Positions 17,174 through 26,412 are shown, numbered from the stretch's first letter. The stretch: 64,000 nt of DNA from Polyangium sp. y55x31 (GCF_029946505.1 NZ_JARZHG010000020.1:62001-126000); one strand, 5' to 3'. The notes: a model not told the origin generated them from the sequence alone. Made by a program: numbers and translations.

Positions 17174-20100
17174 CTAGCCACACGGCAACTCCACCGTGAA
17201 CCTCGCTCCACGGCCGGGCTCGCTCTGCACGCGGATCGTCCCGCCGTGGGCCTCCACGATCTGCCGGGTGATGAACAGCCCGAGCCCGAGGCCGCCGAAG
17301 CTCTGGCTCGATACGGCGCGCTCGAAGCGCTCGAAGATCCGGGCTTGATCCTCCTTGGGGATGCCGATGCCGCGGTCCTCGACCCAGAGCTCGGCCCGCG
17401 GCCCCACGCGGTGCACGCCGACGGTGATCGGTTTGCCCATGCCGTACTTGAGCGCGTTCGTCAGCAGGTTGACGAGGACCTGTTCGATGCGGAATCGATC
17501 CCACCGGCCGATGACGGGCGCGGAGGCGACGAGGCCGATCGTGCAGCCCGCGGCGCTGACCTCGTGCTCCAGGCCTTCGACGGCTTCACGCGCCAGCGTC
17601 GTGAGATCCACGTCCTCGAGCGTCAGCGAGAGCTTGCCGGCGCCGATGCGGACGACGTCGAGCAGCTCGCCGACGAGCTTCTCGAGCCGCTCGACGCTGT
17701 GGTTCGCGATCTCCAGCAGGCGGGGCAGGCCCTGGAGCCTCGGGTGCGCGGCGAGCTCGGGATCTTCGAGGCGCCGGCGCAGGAGCTGCACCTGCAGGCG
17801 CAGCGGGGTGAGCGGCGTGTTCAGCTCGTGCGAGGCGATGTCGAGGAACTCGTCGCGGATGCGCAGCGCCTCCTGGGCCTCCTGGAGCAGACGCTCGCGC
17901 TCCTTCTCCGCCTCGACGCGCTGGGTGATGTCCGTGGAGACACCACATACGCCGTACGCAGCGCCCGTGGCGTCGCGGAGAGGCACCTTCATGGAGAGAT
18001 GGGTGTGCAGGCCGTCCGCGAGGGGCACGCTCTCCTCCACCTCCAGCGGCGCCATCGTCGCGAGGACCTTCCGGTCGCTCTTGCTCAGGCTCTCGGCGAT
18101 GTCCGGGGGGAAGAGCTCCTCGTTGGTCCGGCCGACGGCGTCGTCGCGGCCGAGCACCTCCGCGAGTCGCCGGTTGACGAGCAGGTGCCGGCCCTCGAGG
18201 TCCTTCACGTAGATGAGCGCCGTGGTGTTGTCGACGACGGCGCGGAGCTGCGCCTCGCTGCGGTGGAGCGCGTCGTAGAGGATGGCGTTCTGCAGGGAGA
18301 TCGCGGCCTGCGAGGCCAATAACTCGACGACCATCAGGCGTTCCCGGGTGAAGGCGCCGGGGACGAGATCGTTCTCGAGGTAGAGCACGCCGATGACGTG
18401 GGCCTGCTGCACGATGGGCAGGCACATCACCGCCCTCGGGCCGTGAGCTTCGAGGTAGGGATCCGGCGAGAAGAGGTTCGGCTGCGCGGCGTCGTCGAGG
18501 ATCACCGTCTCTCGGCTCCGGCGCGCGTAGTTGACGATCGACGCGGGGACGGCCGACGCCGTCGGGCTCCGGGCAGCGACACGCACGACGACCCCCGTCG
18601 GGTCGGAGGAGGCCTCGGCCTCGATGCGCAGCTCGTCGTCGCGGACGAGGAGGAGCAGCCCGCGCTGCGCGCCCGCCCGCTGCACCAGCGCGCGCATCAA
18701 GGTCTCGAGGAGGCGCGCGAGATCGATCTCCGTGGAGATGGCCTGCGAGGTCCGGAGCACGGCCATCAGATCGAGCTGCTCGGGCCGGGCCACGATGGCG
18801 GCGGCGAGCGGCAGAGGGCCGCCGTCGAACACGCCCGGGTGACGGCGATCGAGCTCGGCGACCTTGGCGTGGGCGCCCCACTCGGCATACCCGTTCCTGG
18901 CCTCGCGCAGGTACGCGCCCCCGCTCGTCTCCGAGCCGCGGCCGAGGTAGAAGCGACCCGCGAGCTCGTTGGCGAGCGCCTCGTTCTGGATGTAGCCGTG
19001 GCGCCGGGCGGCGCGCACGGCGTCGTCGTAGGCGCGCATGGCGTCGAGCGGGCGATCCTCGATACGCGCGATCTCGGCGACGCAGAGCGCGTGCTTGTGA
19101 CCGAAGTTCTCGGGGCAGGCCTCTGCCCACTCGCCGAGCTTGCGCTCGTGCGCGCGCAGGGCAGCGCGGATGGCCGGACGATCGGCGTCCGGGTCGTCGT
19201 GGTGGCCGGCGAGCGCGAGCGCGCCGTAGAACCAGAACTCGGGCTCCTGCACGTGGGCCACCGTCGACCAGAGCAGCGCCCGGGCGCGCTCGGCGGCGGC
19301 GACGGCGCCGCGGAAGTCTCCCTCGAAGACGCGCGTGACGAGCTGCATGACGTAGTGCCAGCACGTCACGACCGCCCAGGGATACCGGTCCATGACGGCG
19401 TCGCGGGCGGCCTCTTCGCGGACACGTTCGTCCGGCGTCGCGCGCCCGCGCAGGGTGTCGACGAGGTGCTGGATGTCCAGGATGACCTGCGTCGAGGCGT
19501 CGAACCGTGCCCGCCGGGTGAACGACAGCCGGCGCTCCGCCTCCTCGAACACCTGATCGAGCGGGTGACCGAGGAGCAGCCGGTCGACGACGATGTGGTT
19601 GCAGCAATAACAGGCGAAGGTCACGTCGCCGGTCTCGAGCGCGGTGCGAAAGGCGGTGTCGAGGTAGGGCAGGCTGTCCTGGAGGTGGTGCGTCCAGAAG
19701 AGCGTGTTGCTGCCGAAGATGAAGCTGATCTTGGCCTTGTACGCCGTGCTCCGCCGCCTCTCCATGAGGTCGTAGCCGAGCTTGCCGAACCGATGGCCCT
19801 CCCGGTACCGCCCGAACTCCGGGCCGAGGTTCATCCCGAAGTAGGCGTACGCCAGCGCGGAGGCGTCGGAGTTGCCGTGGAGCAAGCTCTGGTTGACCAT
19901 CGAGCAGTAGACCAGGAGCGACAGATTGGGGTCGGTGTTCAGGGCCGGCGCGAAGAGGACGGCGAGGATGTCCTGGGCCGCGGCGATCTCGGGATCGGTC
20001 ATCTCCGGGAGATCGATGAGGTCCTCGATGGGTCGGTCGCCGAGCAGGGAGAAGACGCGCTCGCGCTCGTGCTCCACCTCCGCGCGCGTGGGGTGCGACG

Positions 20101-22648
20101 GGATCACGATCCCGAAGAGCGAAAGCCCACGCAGCCCGCGGGCGATGGCCTCGTCGAGGGCACCCATGCTCGTGTAGAGGTCGACCTCCAGGCGCCGGAT
20201 CGCCGCCTCTTCCATCCTGCTCCTGGCGCGGGGCGCGAGCGCCGAGAGCTGCTCGGCCGCGCCGACGAGGTCGCCGCGGAGGTAGGCGCAGGTGGCGAGC
20301 TCGAAATGGAGATCGTAGGCGAGCGCGTGTTGCGCTCCGAAGGGCTCGGGGCCGAGCATCCGCACCCCGGCTTCGAGGTAGCCTTCGGCGCACGCGTGCG
20401 CGGCCGAGGTCCGGGCCCGCCGGCCCGCGAGGAGGTCGAGGCGGGCGAGGCGCTCGCGCTCCTTCGGATCGTCGATGAGGGCGCCGCCGAGGTTGTATTG
20501 ATGAACGATCTCGAACACCCGCGCCTCGACGTCCTCGGGCCGCGTCGCGTCGAGCAGGGTGCGACCGATCGCGAGGTGCGTTGCGGCCCGCTGGTCCTCC
20601 GGGATCAGGAGATAAGCAGCCTCCCGCACGCGATCGTGGAGGAAACGATACGTGTCGCCCACGCGGCTCATGAGCCCCCCGTGCAGCGCGCCCCAGAGGA
20701 CGCCGTCGAGGTCGCGCGCGGACCTTCGGGTCGCGGCGGCGAGCGTGTCCACGTCCACCTCGCAGCCCAGGCAGGCGGCCTGGACCACGGTGGCGCGGGT
20801 CTCGGGGCTCAGCCGAGCGACCTTGGCGGCCATGAGGTCGACCACGTTGTCGGTGAAGGGCGCGGCGCGAATGGCGTCGAGGTCCCAGGTCCACGCGCGC
20901 GCCTGACGATCGAAGGACAGGAGCGCGCGCTCGTGCAGCGCGGCGAGGAACTGCAGGACGAAAAAGGGGTTGTTGCCGGTCTTCTCTTCCACGAGGGCCC
21001 CGAGCGGGCGCGCCCGCGCGACGTCGCACTGGAGCGCGTCGGCGATGATCCGGTGCACGTCCTCGGAGGTGAGCGGGGCGAGGACGATGTCGGAGACGCG
21101 CGCGCCGGCCGCGCGGATCGCCGCGATCACGAGGGACAGCGGGTGCGCCGGCGTGACCTCGTTGTCGCGATAAGCGCCGACGAGGAGCAGGTGCTTCGTG
21201 TCGGGGTGGGTGAGGATCTCCTGGATCAACGCGAGGCTGCCGGCGTCGGCCCATTGCAGGTCGTCGAGGAAAAGGAGGAGGGGCCGCCCCTCGGCCGTGA
21301 AGGTCGAGAGGAAGCGGCGAAAGACCATGTGGAATCGGCTCTTCTCCTCGGTGAGCGGCAGCGCCGCGACGGCGGGCTGCTCGCCGATGACGAGCGCGAG
21401 CTCCGGGATCAGGTCGACGAGGATCTGGCCATTGCGCCCGAGGGCCTCGCAGAGCCGCTCGCGAAAAGAGGCGATCTTCTCCTCGCTCTCCGTGAGGATC
21501 CGTCGAATGAGCTCTGCGAAGGCCCGGACGACGGTGGCATAAGGGACGTCTCGTTGCGTCTCCTCGAATTTGCTGGCGAGGAAATTCCCGCGCGCCGCGG
21601 CGACGGGCATGTCGAGCTCGCGGACCAGCGAGCTTTTGCCGATGCCCGAATATCCGGAGACGAGCACGAGCTCGGGCGCGCCCGTCGAAACGACCCGCTC
21701 GAAACGCGCGAGGAGCGTCCGGATCTCGCGGTCACGGCCATAAAGCTTCTGCGGGAGGTGAAATTGCTCCGAGACGTCCTCGCGGCCCAGCGGGAAGAGG
21801 GGGATGGTGCCGGTCTCGTCCCATCGCGCGAGGCAAATCGCGAGGTCGTGGGCGAGCCCGCGGGCAGTCTGATAACGATCCTCCGCGACCTTGGAGAGGA
21901 GCTTTTGCACGATGGCCGAGACCGGCCTGGGTATCCAGGGCACGATTTCGTGCGGCGGCCTCGGCGATCCGGCGATGTGGCAGTGGACCCACTCGAGCAG
22001 ATCGACGGCGCGAAAAGGCAGGTGGCCCGTCAGCATTTCGTAGAAGGTGATCCCGAGCGAGTAGAGATCGGTCCGGTGGTCGATGGCCCGGTTCATCCGC
22101 CCGGTCTGCTCCGGCGACATGTACGGGAGCGACCCCTCGATGGAGCTCGCCTGATCGGCCTGCTGGTACTCGCGCGGCAGGAGCGAGGCGAGCCCGAGAT
22201 CGGTGAGCCTGACCTCGCCCGTCTCGACGTCGACGAGGATGTTGTCCGGCCGGATGTCCTTGTGGATGACGTGGCGATCGTGCAGCCCGGCGAGCGCCTC
22301 CGCGGTCTTCTTGGCGATCCGGAGGAAGCGGCCGACCTCCATGGGCGCGCCGACGAGGTGGCTCAGGGGGACGCCGCGGAAGTCCTCGAAGACCAGGACC
22401 GTGCGATCGGCCCACCGGGCGAGCGTGATCGGGTGGAGGACGAGGTGCGCGTCGAGGTCGCGTGCAACGGAGCGCTCGTGCTCGAGCTGGCGGATGGTCT
22501 CGGGAGAAGGGTGCTTGGAGGCGGGGTACTTGAAGAGAACCGTCCGATTCTCGACCCCCCTTCCATCCCCCCGCGCGGCGCGCTGGAGGATGAACCGATC
22601 GCTCACGCGAACGGTGTCGACAATCGTATGTTCGCCGAGGGCCTCCAC
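17174..22648 (-). CDS. Giant Ser/Thr kinase-AAA-GAF-PAS-histidine kinase
   Basis: This 1824-residue multidomain signalling protein starts with a Ser/Thr kinase domain (about 15-290; Lys40 region, catalytic HKDIRPDN at 129-136, DLG at 150-152, APE-like MSPEQ at 177). Next is an AAA/STAND ATPase with Walker A GYSGIGKS at 332-339 and Walker B LLLFLDDLQWAD near 457, then a long helical section (about 650-1290). A GAF domain (about 1310-1460), a PAS domain (about 1470-1590), a HisKA domain with phosphoacceptor ASHELNTPLTPLR, and a HATPase domain with WVEDRGIGIPKED then FGGLGLGLFITRQIVEAHGG follow. It matches the trifunctional kinase type of myxobacteria and cyanobacteria. No receiver is encoded beside it. 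Confidence 0.93.
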   Translation of the reverse strand: MEALGEHTIVDTVRVSDRFILQRAARGDGRGVENRTVLFKYPASKHPSPETIRQLEHERSVARDLDAHLVLHPITLARWADRTVLVFEDFRGVPLSHLVGAPMEVGRFLRIAKKTAEALAGLHDRHVIHKDIRPDNILVDVETGEVRLTDLGLASLLPREYQQADQASSIEGSLPYMSPEQTGRMNRAIDHRTDLYSLGITFYEMLTGHLPFRAVDLLEWVHCHIAGSPRPPHEIVPWIPRPVSAIVQKLLSKVAEDRYQTARGLAHDLAICLARWDETGTIPLFPLGREDVSEQFHLPQKLYGRDREIRTLLARFERVVSTGAPELVLVSGYSGIGKSSLVRELDMPVAAARGNFLASKFEETQRDVPYATVVRAFAELIRRILTESEEKIASFRERLCEALGRNGQILVDLIPELALVIGEQPAVAALPLTEEKSRFHMVFRRFLSTFTAEGRPLLLFLDDLQWADAGSLALIQEILTHPDTKHLLLVGAYRDNEVTPAHPLSLVIAAIRAAGARVSDIVLAPLTSEDVHRIIADALQCDVARARPLGALVEEKTGNNPFFVLQFLAALHERALLSFDRQARAWTWDLDAIRAAPFTDNVVDLMAAKVARLSPETRATVVQAACLGCEVDVDTLAAATRRSARDLDGVLWGALHGGLMSRVGDTYRFLHDRVREAAYLLIPEDQRAATHLAIGRTLLDATRPEDVEARVFEIVHQYNLGGALIDDPKERERLARLDLLAGRRARTSAAHACAEGYLEAGVRMLGPEPFGAQHALAYDLHFELATCAYLRGDLVGAAEQLSALAPRARSRMEEAAIRRLEVDLYTSMGALDEAIARGLRGLSLFGIVIPSHPTRAEVEHERERVFSLLGDRPIEDLIDLPEMTDPEIAAAQDILAVLFAPALNTDPNLSLLVYCSMVNQSLLHGNSDASALAYAYFGMNLGPEFGRYREGHRFGKLGYDLMERRRSTAYKAKISFIFGSNTLFWTHHLQDSLPYLDTAFRTALETGDVTFACYCCNHIVVDRLLLGHPLDQVFEEAERRLSFTRRARFDASTQVILDIQHLVDTLRGRATPDERVREEAARDAVMDRYPWAVVTCWHYVMQLVTRVFEGDFRGAVAAAERARALLWSTVAHVQEPEFWFYGALALAGHHDDPDADRPAIRAALRAHERKLGEWAEACPENFGHKHALCVAEIARIEDRPLDAMRAYDDAVRAARRHGYIQNEALANELAGRFYLGRGSETSGGAYLREARNGYAEWGAHAKVAELDRRHPGVFDGGPLPLAAAIVARPEQLDLMAVLRTSQAISTEIDLARLLETLMRALVQRAGAQRGLLLLVRDDELRIEAEASSDPTGVVVRVAARSPTASAVPASIVNYARRSRETVILDDAAQPNLFSPDPYLEAHGPRAVMCLPIVQQAHVIGVLYLENDLVPGAFTRERLMVVELLASQAAISLQNAILYDALHRSEAQLRAVVDNTTALIYVKDLEGRHLLVNRRLAEVLGRDDAVGRTNEELFPPDIAESLSKSDRKVLATMAPLEVEESVPLADGLHTHLSMKVPLRDATGAAYGVCGVSTDITQRVEAEKERERLLQEAQEALRIRDEFLDIASHELNTPLTPLRLQVQLLRRRLEDPELAAHPRLQGLPRLLEIANHSVERLEKLVGELLDVVRIGAGKLSLTLEDVDLTTLAREAVEGLEHEVSAAGCTIGLVASAPVIGRWDRFRIEQVLVNLLTNALKYGMGKPITVGVHRVGPRAELWVEDRGIGIPKEDQARIFERFERAVSSQSFGGLGLGLFITRQIVEAHGGTIRVQSEPGRGARFTVELPCG

Positions 22649-22816
22649 GTCGATCTTCTACTACCGCGCTTGGGAGCTCACGCACAGGTTGTGTCGAGCG
22701 AGCCGGACGCCCGCGCGGGCAGGACCGGCGTGGGTCGGGCGAGCGCGGGGGGCGATCCGCGTCGTGCTCGCCTGGAGGCGGGACCGTGCGCCACGCGCTC
22801 GGGACGCCGTCATGCG

Positions 22817-23475
22817 ATGCTGCAGGACATGCCGCGCGCGCCTCAGCACCCGCCTCCCCACGTTCTCACGCTGGACGGGTTCGGCGCCGGGGGTTTGCCC
22901 TTGCGTGTCGTTCGCATGTCAGGCCCAAAGCCCACGCCGTTGCCCGGGCCGCTCGTCTCGACCTTCTTCATGGTCTTCGTGCTGACGGCGGGGAAAGGGC
23001 GAGGCCGTCATCTGGAGCAGGTCGATCTGCATGCCGGAGATATCCATATCGTCCCCGCGGGCGTGGAGCACCAGCCCCTCGATGTCGGCGACCTGGAGGG
23101 ATGGATCGTGGGCTTTGATCCGACGCTGCTGGGCTCTTCGGAGCGGCTGCCCGGGCGCCCCCCGATCCGGGGAGATGCGAAGGACGCGCCGGTGCGCAGC
23201 ATCTTTCTCCGGGGACTGCTCCGGCTGCGGCCCGGAGAGCCCCGGCGGCAGCGAATCGAGCGTCTGGTGGCCGAGATCGATGCCGAGCTGCGAGAGGCCC
23301 CGTGGGGCGCGGAGAACGCCGCGCTCGCATGGTTTACCCTGCTGATCACGGAGCTCCTGCGCGAGATGCGGGAGCACGTGCCCCTGGCGCCGCCCATGCT
23401 CAGCGGGCTCGTGCACGATGCGCTGCGCTTCATCGAGGCGCACTGTCTGGAGTCCCTGTCGCTTCAGGGCGGAGC
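22817..23475 (+). pseudogene. AraC-family regulator lacking its DNA-binding domain
   Basis: The frame encodes a typical AraC sensor half: a cupin-like effector-binding domain with LEQVDLHAGDIHIVPAGVEH and WIVGFDPTLLG (about residues 55-110), then a helical linker. It reaches the first helix of the AraC helix-turn-helix domain (LVHDALRFIEAHCLESLSLQ) and homology stops at about 23467, exactly where a hairpin-rich element begins. The two helix-turn-helix motifs do not reappear on the far side. The frame continues into the element without meaning. The start is uncertain: ATG 22817 or 22829, neither with a clear binding site. It is divergent from the giant kinase gene. The remnant probably cannot bind DNA. 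Confidence 0.8.
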
Positions 23476-23478
23476 GGA

Positions 23479-23772
23479 GCGGGGCGTTGCCCCGCACCCC
23501 AGCGGGGGCTGTCCGCCCCCTGCACCCCGGACCAGGCACGGCCTGGACCGAAGGCCGAGAAACCGCGCGATGCGCGGTTTCTCGGACGGGCCCGGGGCAA
23601 GACCCTCGACGACCTTGCCAGCCAAGACAGCAGCGCTGCCCTACGTGCTGGCGACGTCTTCCCTGTCGACAGCGCGCATCGCGCGCTGTCGCCCCGAGTC
23701 CAGCGCTTGCGCTGGTCCGGGTCCAGGGGTGGACAACCCCTGGTCGGGGTCCGGGGTGAAACCCCGGCGCTA
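23479..23772 (+). repeat. Hairpin-rich intergenic element, copy 1
   Basis: This element of about 294 bp is a string of perfect hairpins. It opens with GCGGGGC-GTT-GCCCCGC at 23479, has GGGGGC-TGTCC-GCCCCC, a 14-bp stem CCGAGAAACCGCGC with loop GAT at 23555-23585, an 11-bp stem CGACAGCGCGC with loop ATC at 23667-23691, AGCGC-TT-GCGCT, CCAGGGGT-GGACA-ACCCCTGG, and closes with CCGGGGT-GAA-ACCCCGG. A second copy lies at 51973-52308 in the opposite orientation. The two long stems differ between copies yet stay fully paired. It begins where the AraC gene breaks off, and its far end supplies the stop codon of the next gene. No reading frame with known motifs is inside. Confidence 0.9.
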
Positions 23773-24531
23773 CGCCGCCTTCTTCGTTCGTCGCGTCGCG
23801 CGTGTGGCGGCGACGGCTTTTGCGTGTGCCATGGCGTCTGTCAGCGGTGCGAGCAAGGCTCGGTTCTCCATCTGGCGATCGACGTCGCCGGGGATATCGC
23901 GGCTCTCCACGTATTTTTTCAGTCGACCGACGAGGTGCACCCATTCGGCTTCGGCGCTCCGGCCTTTGTGGACGTGTTCGCCTTGGGTCCCGTGGGCTGC
24001 GACGCGATCGGCGTAGGCTTGGTCGCTTGCGTCGAGGGCGGCTTCCAGGGAATCGAGCCATTCGGGGGGCAGCTTGATGCTGGCCAGGGTGGGTGCGTGC
24101 TCGGGGGCGCGCAGCACGGTCAGGGTTCCGCGCATCCTTGCGTTTTCGTCGGGGATGCGGTCGTCGAGGAAGCCGAGTCCCTCGGGGAAGGCGGCGGCGC
24201 GTAGTGCGCGGGCGGCGGAGGCGAAGGCGCTGTGGCGGCGACGGCCTTCGACGTCGAGGAACGATTCGATGTGCCGTGCTGATGTATCGACGTCTTCGTC
24301 GATGATTTCGGCCTTGTCGGCGTGGGCGGCGATGGCGGCGTGGGCCGCCTTTTTACCGATCACGTGGGAATCGAGCCGGACGGCGATTGCGTCGAGCTGG
24401 GGAATGAAGGCATCGAGGGCTGGCTCGACGGGGCCGAGTTGCGCGCGCTCGATGAGTTTTTCGTGGAGCTTGCGGCTGATGGTCGCCTTTTCGACGCGGG
24501 AGAGCTTGGCGGCTGACGGATGATTGGCCAT
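23770..24531 (-). CDS. Unrecognised helical protein, 253 aa
   Basis: I do not recognise this protein. It is soluble, helical and Ala-rich, with a basic C-terminal tail (ATRATRRTKKAA). A middle segment reads APTLASIKLPPEWLDSLEA. No membrane segment or catalytic motif is visible. ATG 24531 is preferred to an in-frame GTG at 24540 because GAGG lies 8 bp upstream. Its last codons and TAG stop come from the GGCGCTACGCC end of the hairpin element, so the original C-terminus may have been replaced. Upstream lies a 43-bp repeat array. The region 22.8-25.1 kb therefore looks rearranged. Confidence 0.7.
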   Translation of the reverse strand: MANHPSAAKLSRVEKATISRKLHEKLIERAQLGPVEPALDAFIPQLDAIAVRLDSHVIGKKAAHAAIAAHADKAEIIDEDVDTSARHIESFLDVEGRRRHSAFASAARALRAAAFPEGLGFLDDRIPDENARMRGTLTVLRAPEHAPTLASIKLPPEWLDSLEAALDASDQAYADRVAAHGTQGEHVHKGRSAEAEWVHLVGRLKKYVESRDIPGDVDRQMENRALLAPLTDAMAHAKAVAATRATRRTKKAA

Positions 24532-24641
24532 GGGAGACACCTCGCTGGTTCATGGCGCGACGGGATGTCGCGCCGCGGGTTCGGGTGGCGACATGGCAAA
24601 AGCCGTACCCACCTGAAATCCAGGAAGAAATGCTGGTGGGG

Positions 24642-24658
24642 TGCTCCAAAGTGGAGCA
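24642..24658. other. Perfect short hairpin upstream of the 253-aa gene
   Basis: TGCTCCA-AAG-TGGAGCA forms a 7-bp perfect stem with a 3-nt loop. TGCTCCAAA recurs at 24664 and 24684, giving three copies in 50 bp. It sits between the start of the minus-strand 253-aa gene and the second 43-bp array, where a promoter or operator for that gene would lie. The same 7-bp arm and 3-nt loop design occurs in each unit of the adjoining array. Confidence 0.5.
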
Positions 24659-24739
24659 GAAGGTGCTCCAAAACGGATCGCCATGCTCCAAAACGAAGCG
24701 GCGCCGACCCGAAACGAGCTCTGGGCGGTCGGGATCGGT

Positions 24740-25083
24740 CATGGGGAGGCCCCGAAGCGAGGTCTGGGCGGCCGGCACCGTCTTTGGGGAGGCCCCAAAG
24801 CGAGATCCCGCCGGCCCGCAACGGGTTTGGGGAGGCCCCAAAGCGAGGTCCCGCCCGTCGGCAACGGGTTTGGGGAGGCCCCGAAGCGAGGTCCCGCCGG
24901 CCCGCATCCGCTTTGGGGAGGCCCCAACGTGAGGTCCCGCCGGCCCGCACGGGCTTTGGGGAAGCCCCAAAGCGGGGTCCCGGCGGTCGGCACCGGCTTT
25001 GGGGAGGCCCCAAAGGGAAGGCTGGGCGGCCCGCAACGTGTTTGGGGAGGCCCCAAAGCGGGGTGTCCCCAAGCGGACCCCGT
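24740..25083. repeat. Tandem repeat array 3, 43-bp units each with a hairpin
   Basis: Units begin at 24783, 24826, 24869, 24912, 24955, 24998 and 25041, exactly 43 bp apart, with a degenerate unit at about 24740 and possibly another before it. Most units contain TTTGGGG-AGG-CCCCAAA, a perfect 7-bp stem with a 3-nt loop (8 bp where the flanks are C and G), followed by a more variable part such as GCGAGGTCCCGCCGGCCCGC. The array lies between two divergent genes. It shares the 43-bp period of array 2 but not its sequence. Reading frames cross it only because it is GC-rich. Confidence 0.92.
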
Positions 25084-25155
25084 GGAGTGCTAGTAGCAGG
25101 AGGGAGGGCCGCGGGCGTGCGCACGTGTGCCGCGCCGCGCTTCAAGGAGGGCTTC

Positions 25156-25854
25156 ATGTCGGGTCGAGGAACATTCTGGGCAGCGGCGGTCGCCAGCGTG
25201 ATCGCGGGATGCATGGCCGCCGGGTGCGAGGCCGAAAAACGCACGTATGACGACACGGGCGGGGCGGGCGGCGGCGGAACCGGAGGTATGCCGGCGGGCA
25301 GCGGCGGCGCGCCGGCAGGGCCCGGCGGCATGGGTGGAACGGGCGGCGTCGGAGGCGCGGGCGGCGGCGGAGGCAATTGCGCGGAGCCGCTCGAAGCGAC
25401 GATCTATACCATCGCCAACCCGGAGTGCGGCGCGATGCCCATCGGAACCGAGGTCGACGCGATTCCCTTCGTCCTGTTCGGCGGCAATGCCACCTATACG
25501 GGCGGCGTGATCCTGCCGGGCCAGTACGAGCTCGTGAAAGTGGAGGTCTCTTATGCCGAGGCCCCGTCGAAGACGTTGCGTGTTCTCGTGTTCGACGACA
25601 CGGGGCACACGACGTCGAACCTGAAGGACTTCGACATCCCCGCCCTCGACGGCGCGGACCTGCAAATCTACGGGCAGGGGACCTACGAGACGAACGGCTC
25701 CACGCTCACCAGCACGTATGCCGCCTGCAAGAGCACGCATCAGCCGGCGACGTCGACGACGTCGTACACCGCATTCACCGAAGGTTGTGACGACTTCCTC
25801 GTCCTCGGCAACGCGGACAGCCGCCAGACGTTGAAACGACGTCGCACCCCCTGA
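25156..25854 (+). CDS. Lipoprotein with Gly-rich linker
   Basis: This 232-residue lipoprotein has signal segment FWAAAVASVIAGCMAAGC; the lipobox Cys is either IAGC or MAAGC near residue 19-24. A Gly-rich linker (about residues 32-75) separates it from a beta-rich domain with four or five Cys (NCAEPLEATIYTIANPECG, TYAACKS, TEGCDDF). The start is firm: AAGGAGG lies 5 bp before ATG 25156. Gly-rich linkers after a lipobox are common in Polyangiales outer-surface proteins. The globular domain is not recognised. Its 3' end converges on another lipoprotein gene. Confidence 0.85.
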   Translation: MSGRGTFWAAAVASVIAGCMAAGCEAEKRTYDDTGGAGGGGTGGMPAGSGGAPAGPGGMGGTGGVGGAGGGGGNCAEPLEATIYTIANPECGAMPIGTEVDAIPFVLFGGNATYTGGVILPGQYELVKVEVSYAEAPSKTLRVLVFDDTGHTTSNLKDFDIPALDGADLQIYGQGTYETNGSTLTSTYAACKSTHQPATSTTSYTAFTEGCDDFLVLGNADSRQTLKRRRTP

Positions 25855-25872
25855 CCGAGGGGCGCGCGCGCC

Positions 25873-26412
25873 TCATTCCTGCCCCACGCCGACCGCATAC
25901 CCGACGTTCACCGTCCAGAATCCCTCGTGCGGCTGCGACGTGGCGCGCAGGTCGTATTCGATCCGGGTCCCGATGGTGAGCATTTCCGGCGGCTCCCGGG
26001 GGATGCCATCCGGCGATCTTCGTTTCGCGAGGTCGATGACCATCCCGACCTCCGCGACGGGCGAGAACATGCCGAACGAGACATCCCCATCCGCGCTGCC
26101 GAGCTGCAAGAGATTGACGCCGGGGAGGACATAAACGCCGACAGGGCCGGGGCGGCGGAGCAAGAGGCCGCCGACGAAGAGCGCCAGGTCCCCTGCCCCC
26201 TCCGTCACCTTGCCGCGGAGCGCGACGTCGAGGACCACCGGGGCGCGACGCTCGCCGAGGGCGGCTTCGACGCCGATGGACGCGCCTTGCCGGCCTCGCG
26301 CGAGCGTCGTCGCGGTGGTGAAACCGCCTTCGGCGCGCAGCCATCCGCTGCAGGCAGGCGTGAACAGGAGGAGGGCCATGAGGGCCGCCAAACGAGAGAC
26401 ACGCTGCATCAT
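25873..26412 (-). CDS. Outer-membrane-associated lipoprotein, beta-rich
   Basis: This protein of about 179 residues has signal segment SRLAALMALLLFTPAC with lipobox FTPAC at residue 20-21. The mature part is a succession of amphipathic beta-strands (ASIGVEAALG, PVVLDVALRGK, LALFVGGLLLR, VGVYVLPGVN, EVGMVIDLA) ending in WTVNVGYAVGV, a pattern seen in small outer-membrane barrel or YfaZ/OMP_b-brl proteins. A barrel with a lipid anchor would be unusual, so the topology is uncertain. ATG 26412 (or 26409) is chosen for the signal peptide; a frame extension to 26448 has no support. Confidence 0.7.
   Translation of the reverse strand: MMQRVSRLAALMALLLFTPACSGWLRAEGGFTTATTLARGRQGASIGVEAALGERRAPVVLDVALRGKVTEGAGDLALFVGGLLLRRPGPVGVYVLPGVNLLQLGSADGDVSFGMFSPVAEVGMVIDLAKRRSPDGIPREPPEMLTIGTRIEYDLRATSQPHEGFWTVNVGYAVGVGQE

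Noticed and set aside
18398-24016. Plus-strand reading frame of over 1800 codons
   Set aside because: It is the high-GC shadow of the minus-strand giant kinase; only its end (from 22817) has family signal, as the broken AraC regulator.
24552-25093. Frames through the 43-bp hairpin array that look like repeat proteins
   Set aside because: The 43-bp period shifts phase every unit, the same happens in all frames, and none has a start with a binding site.
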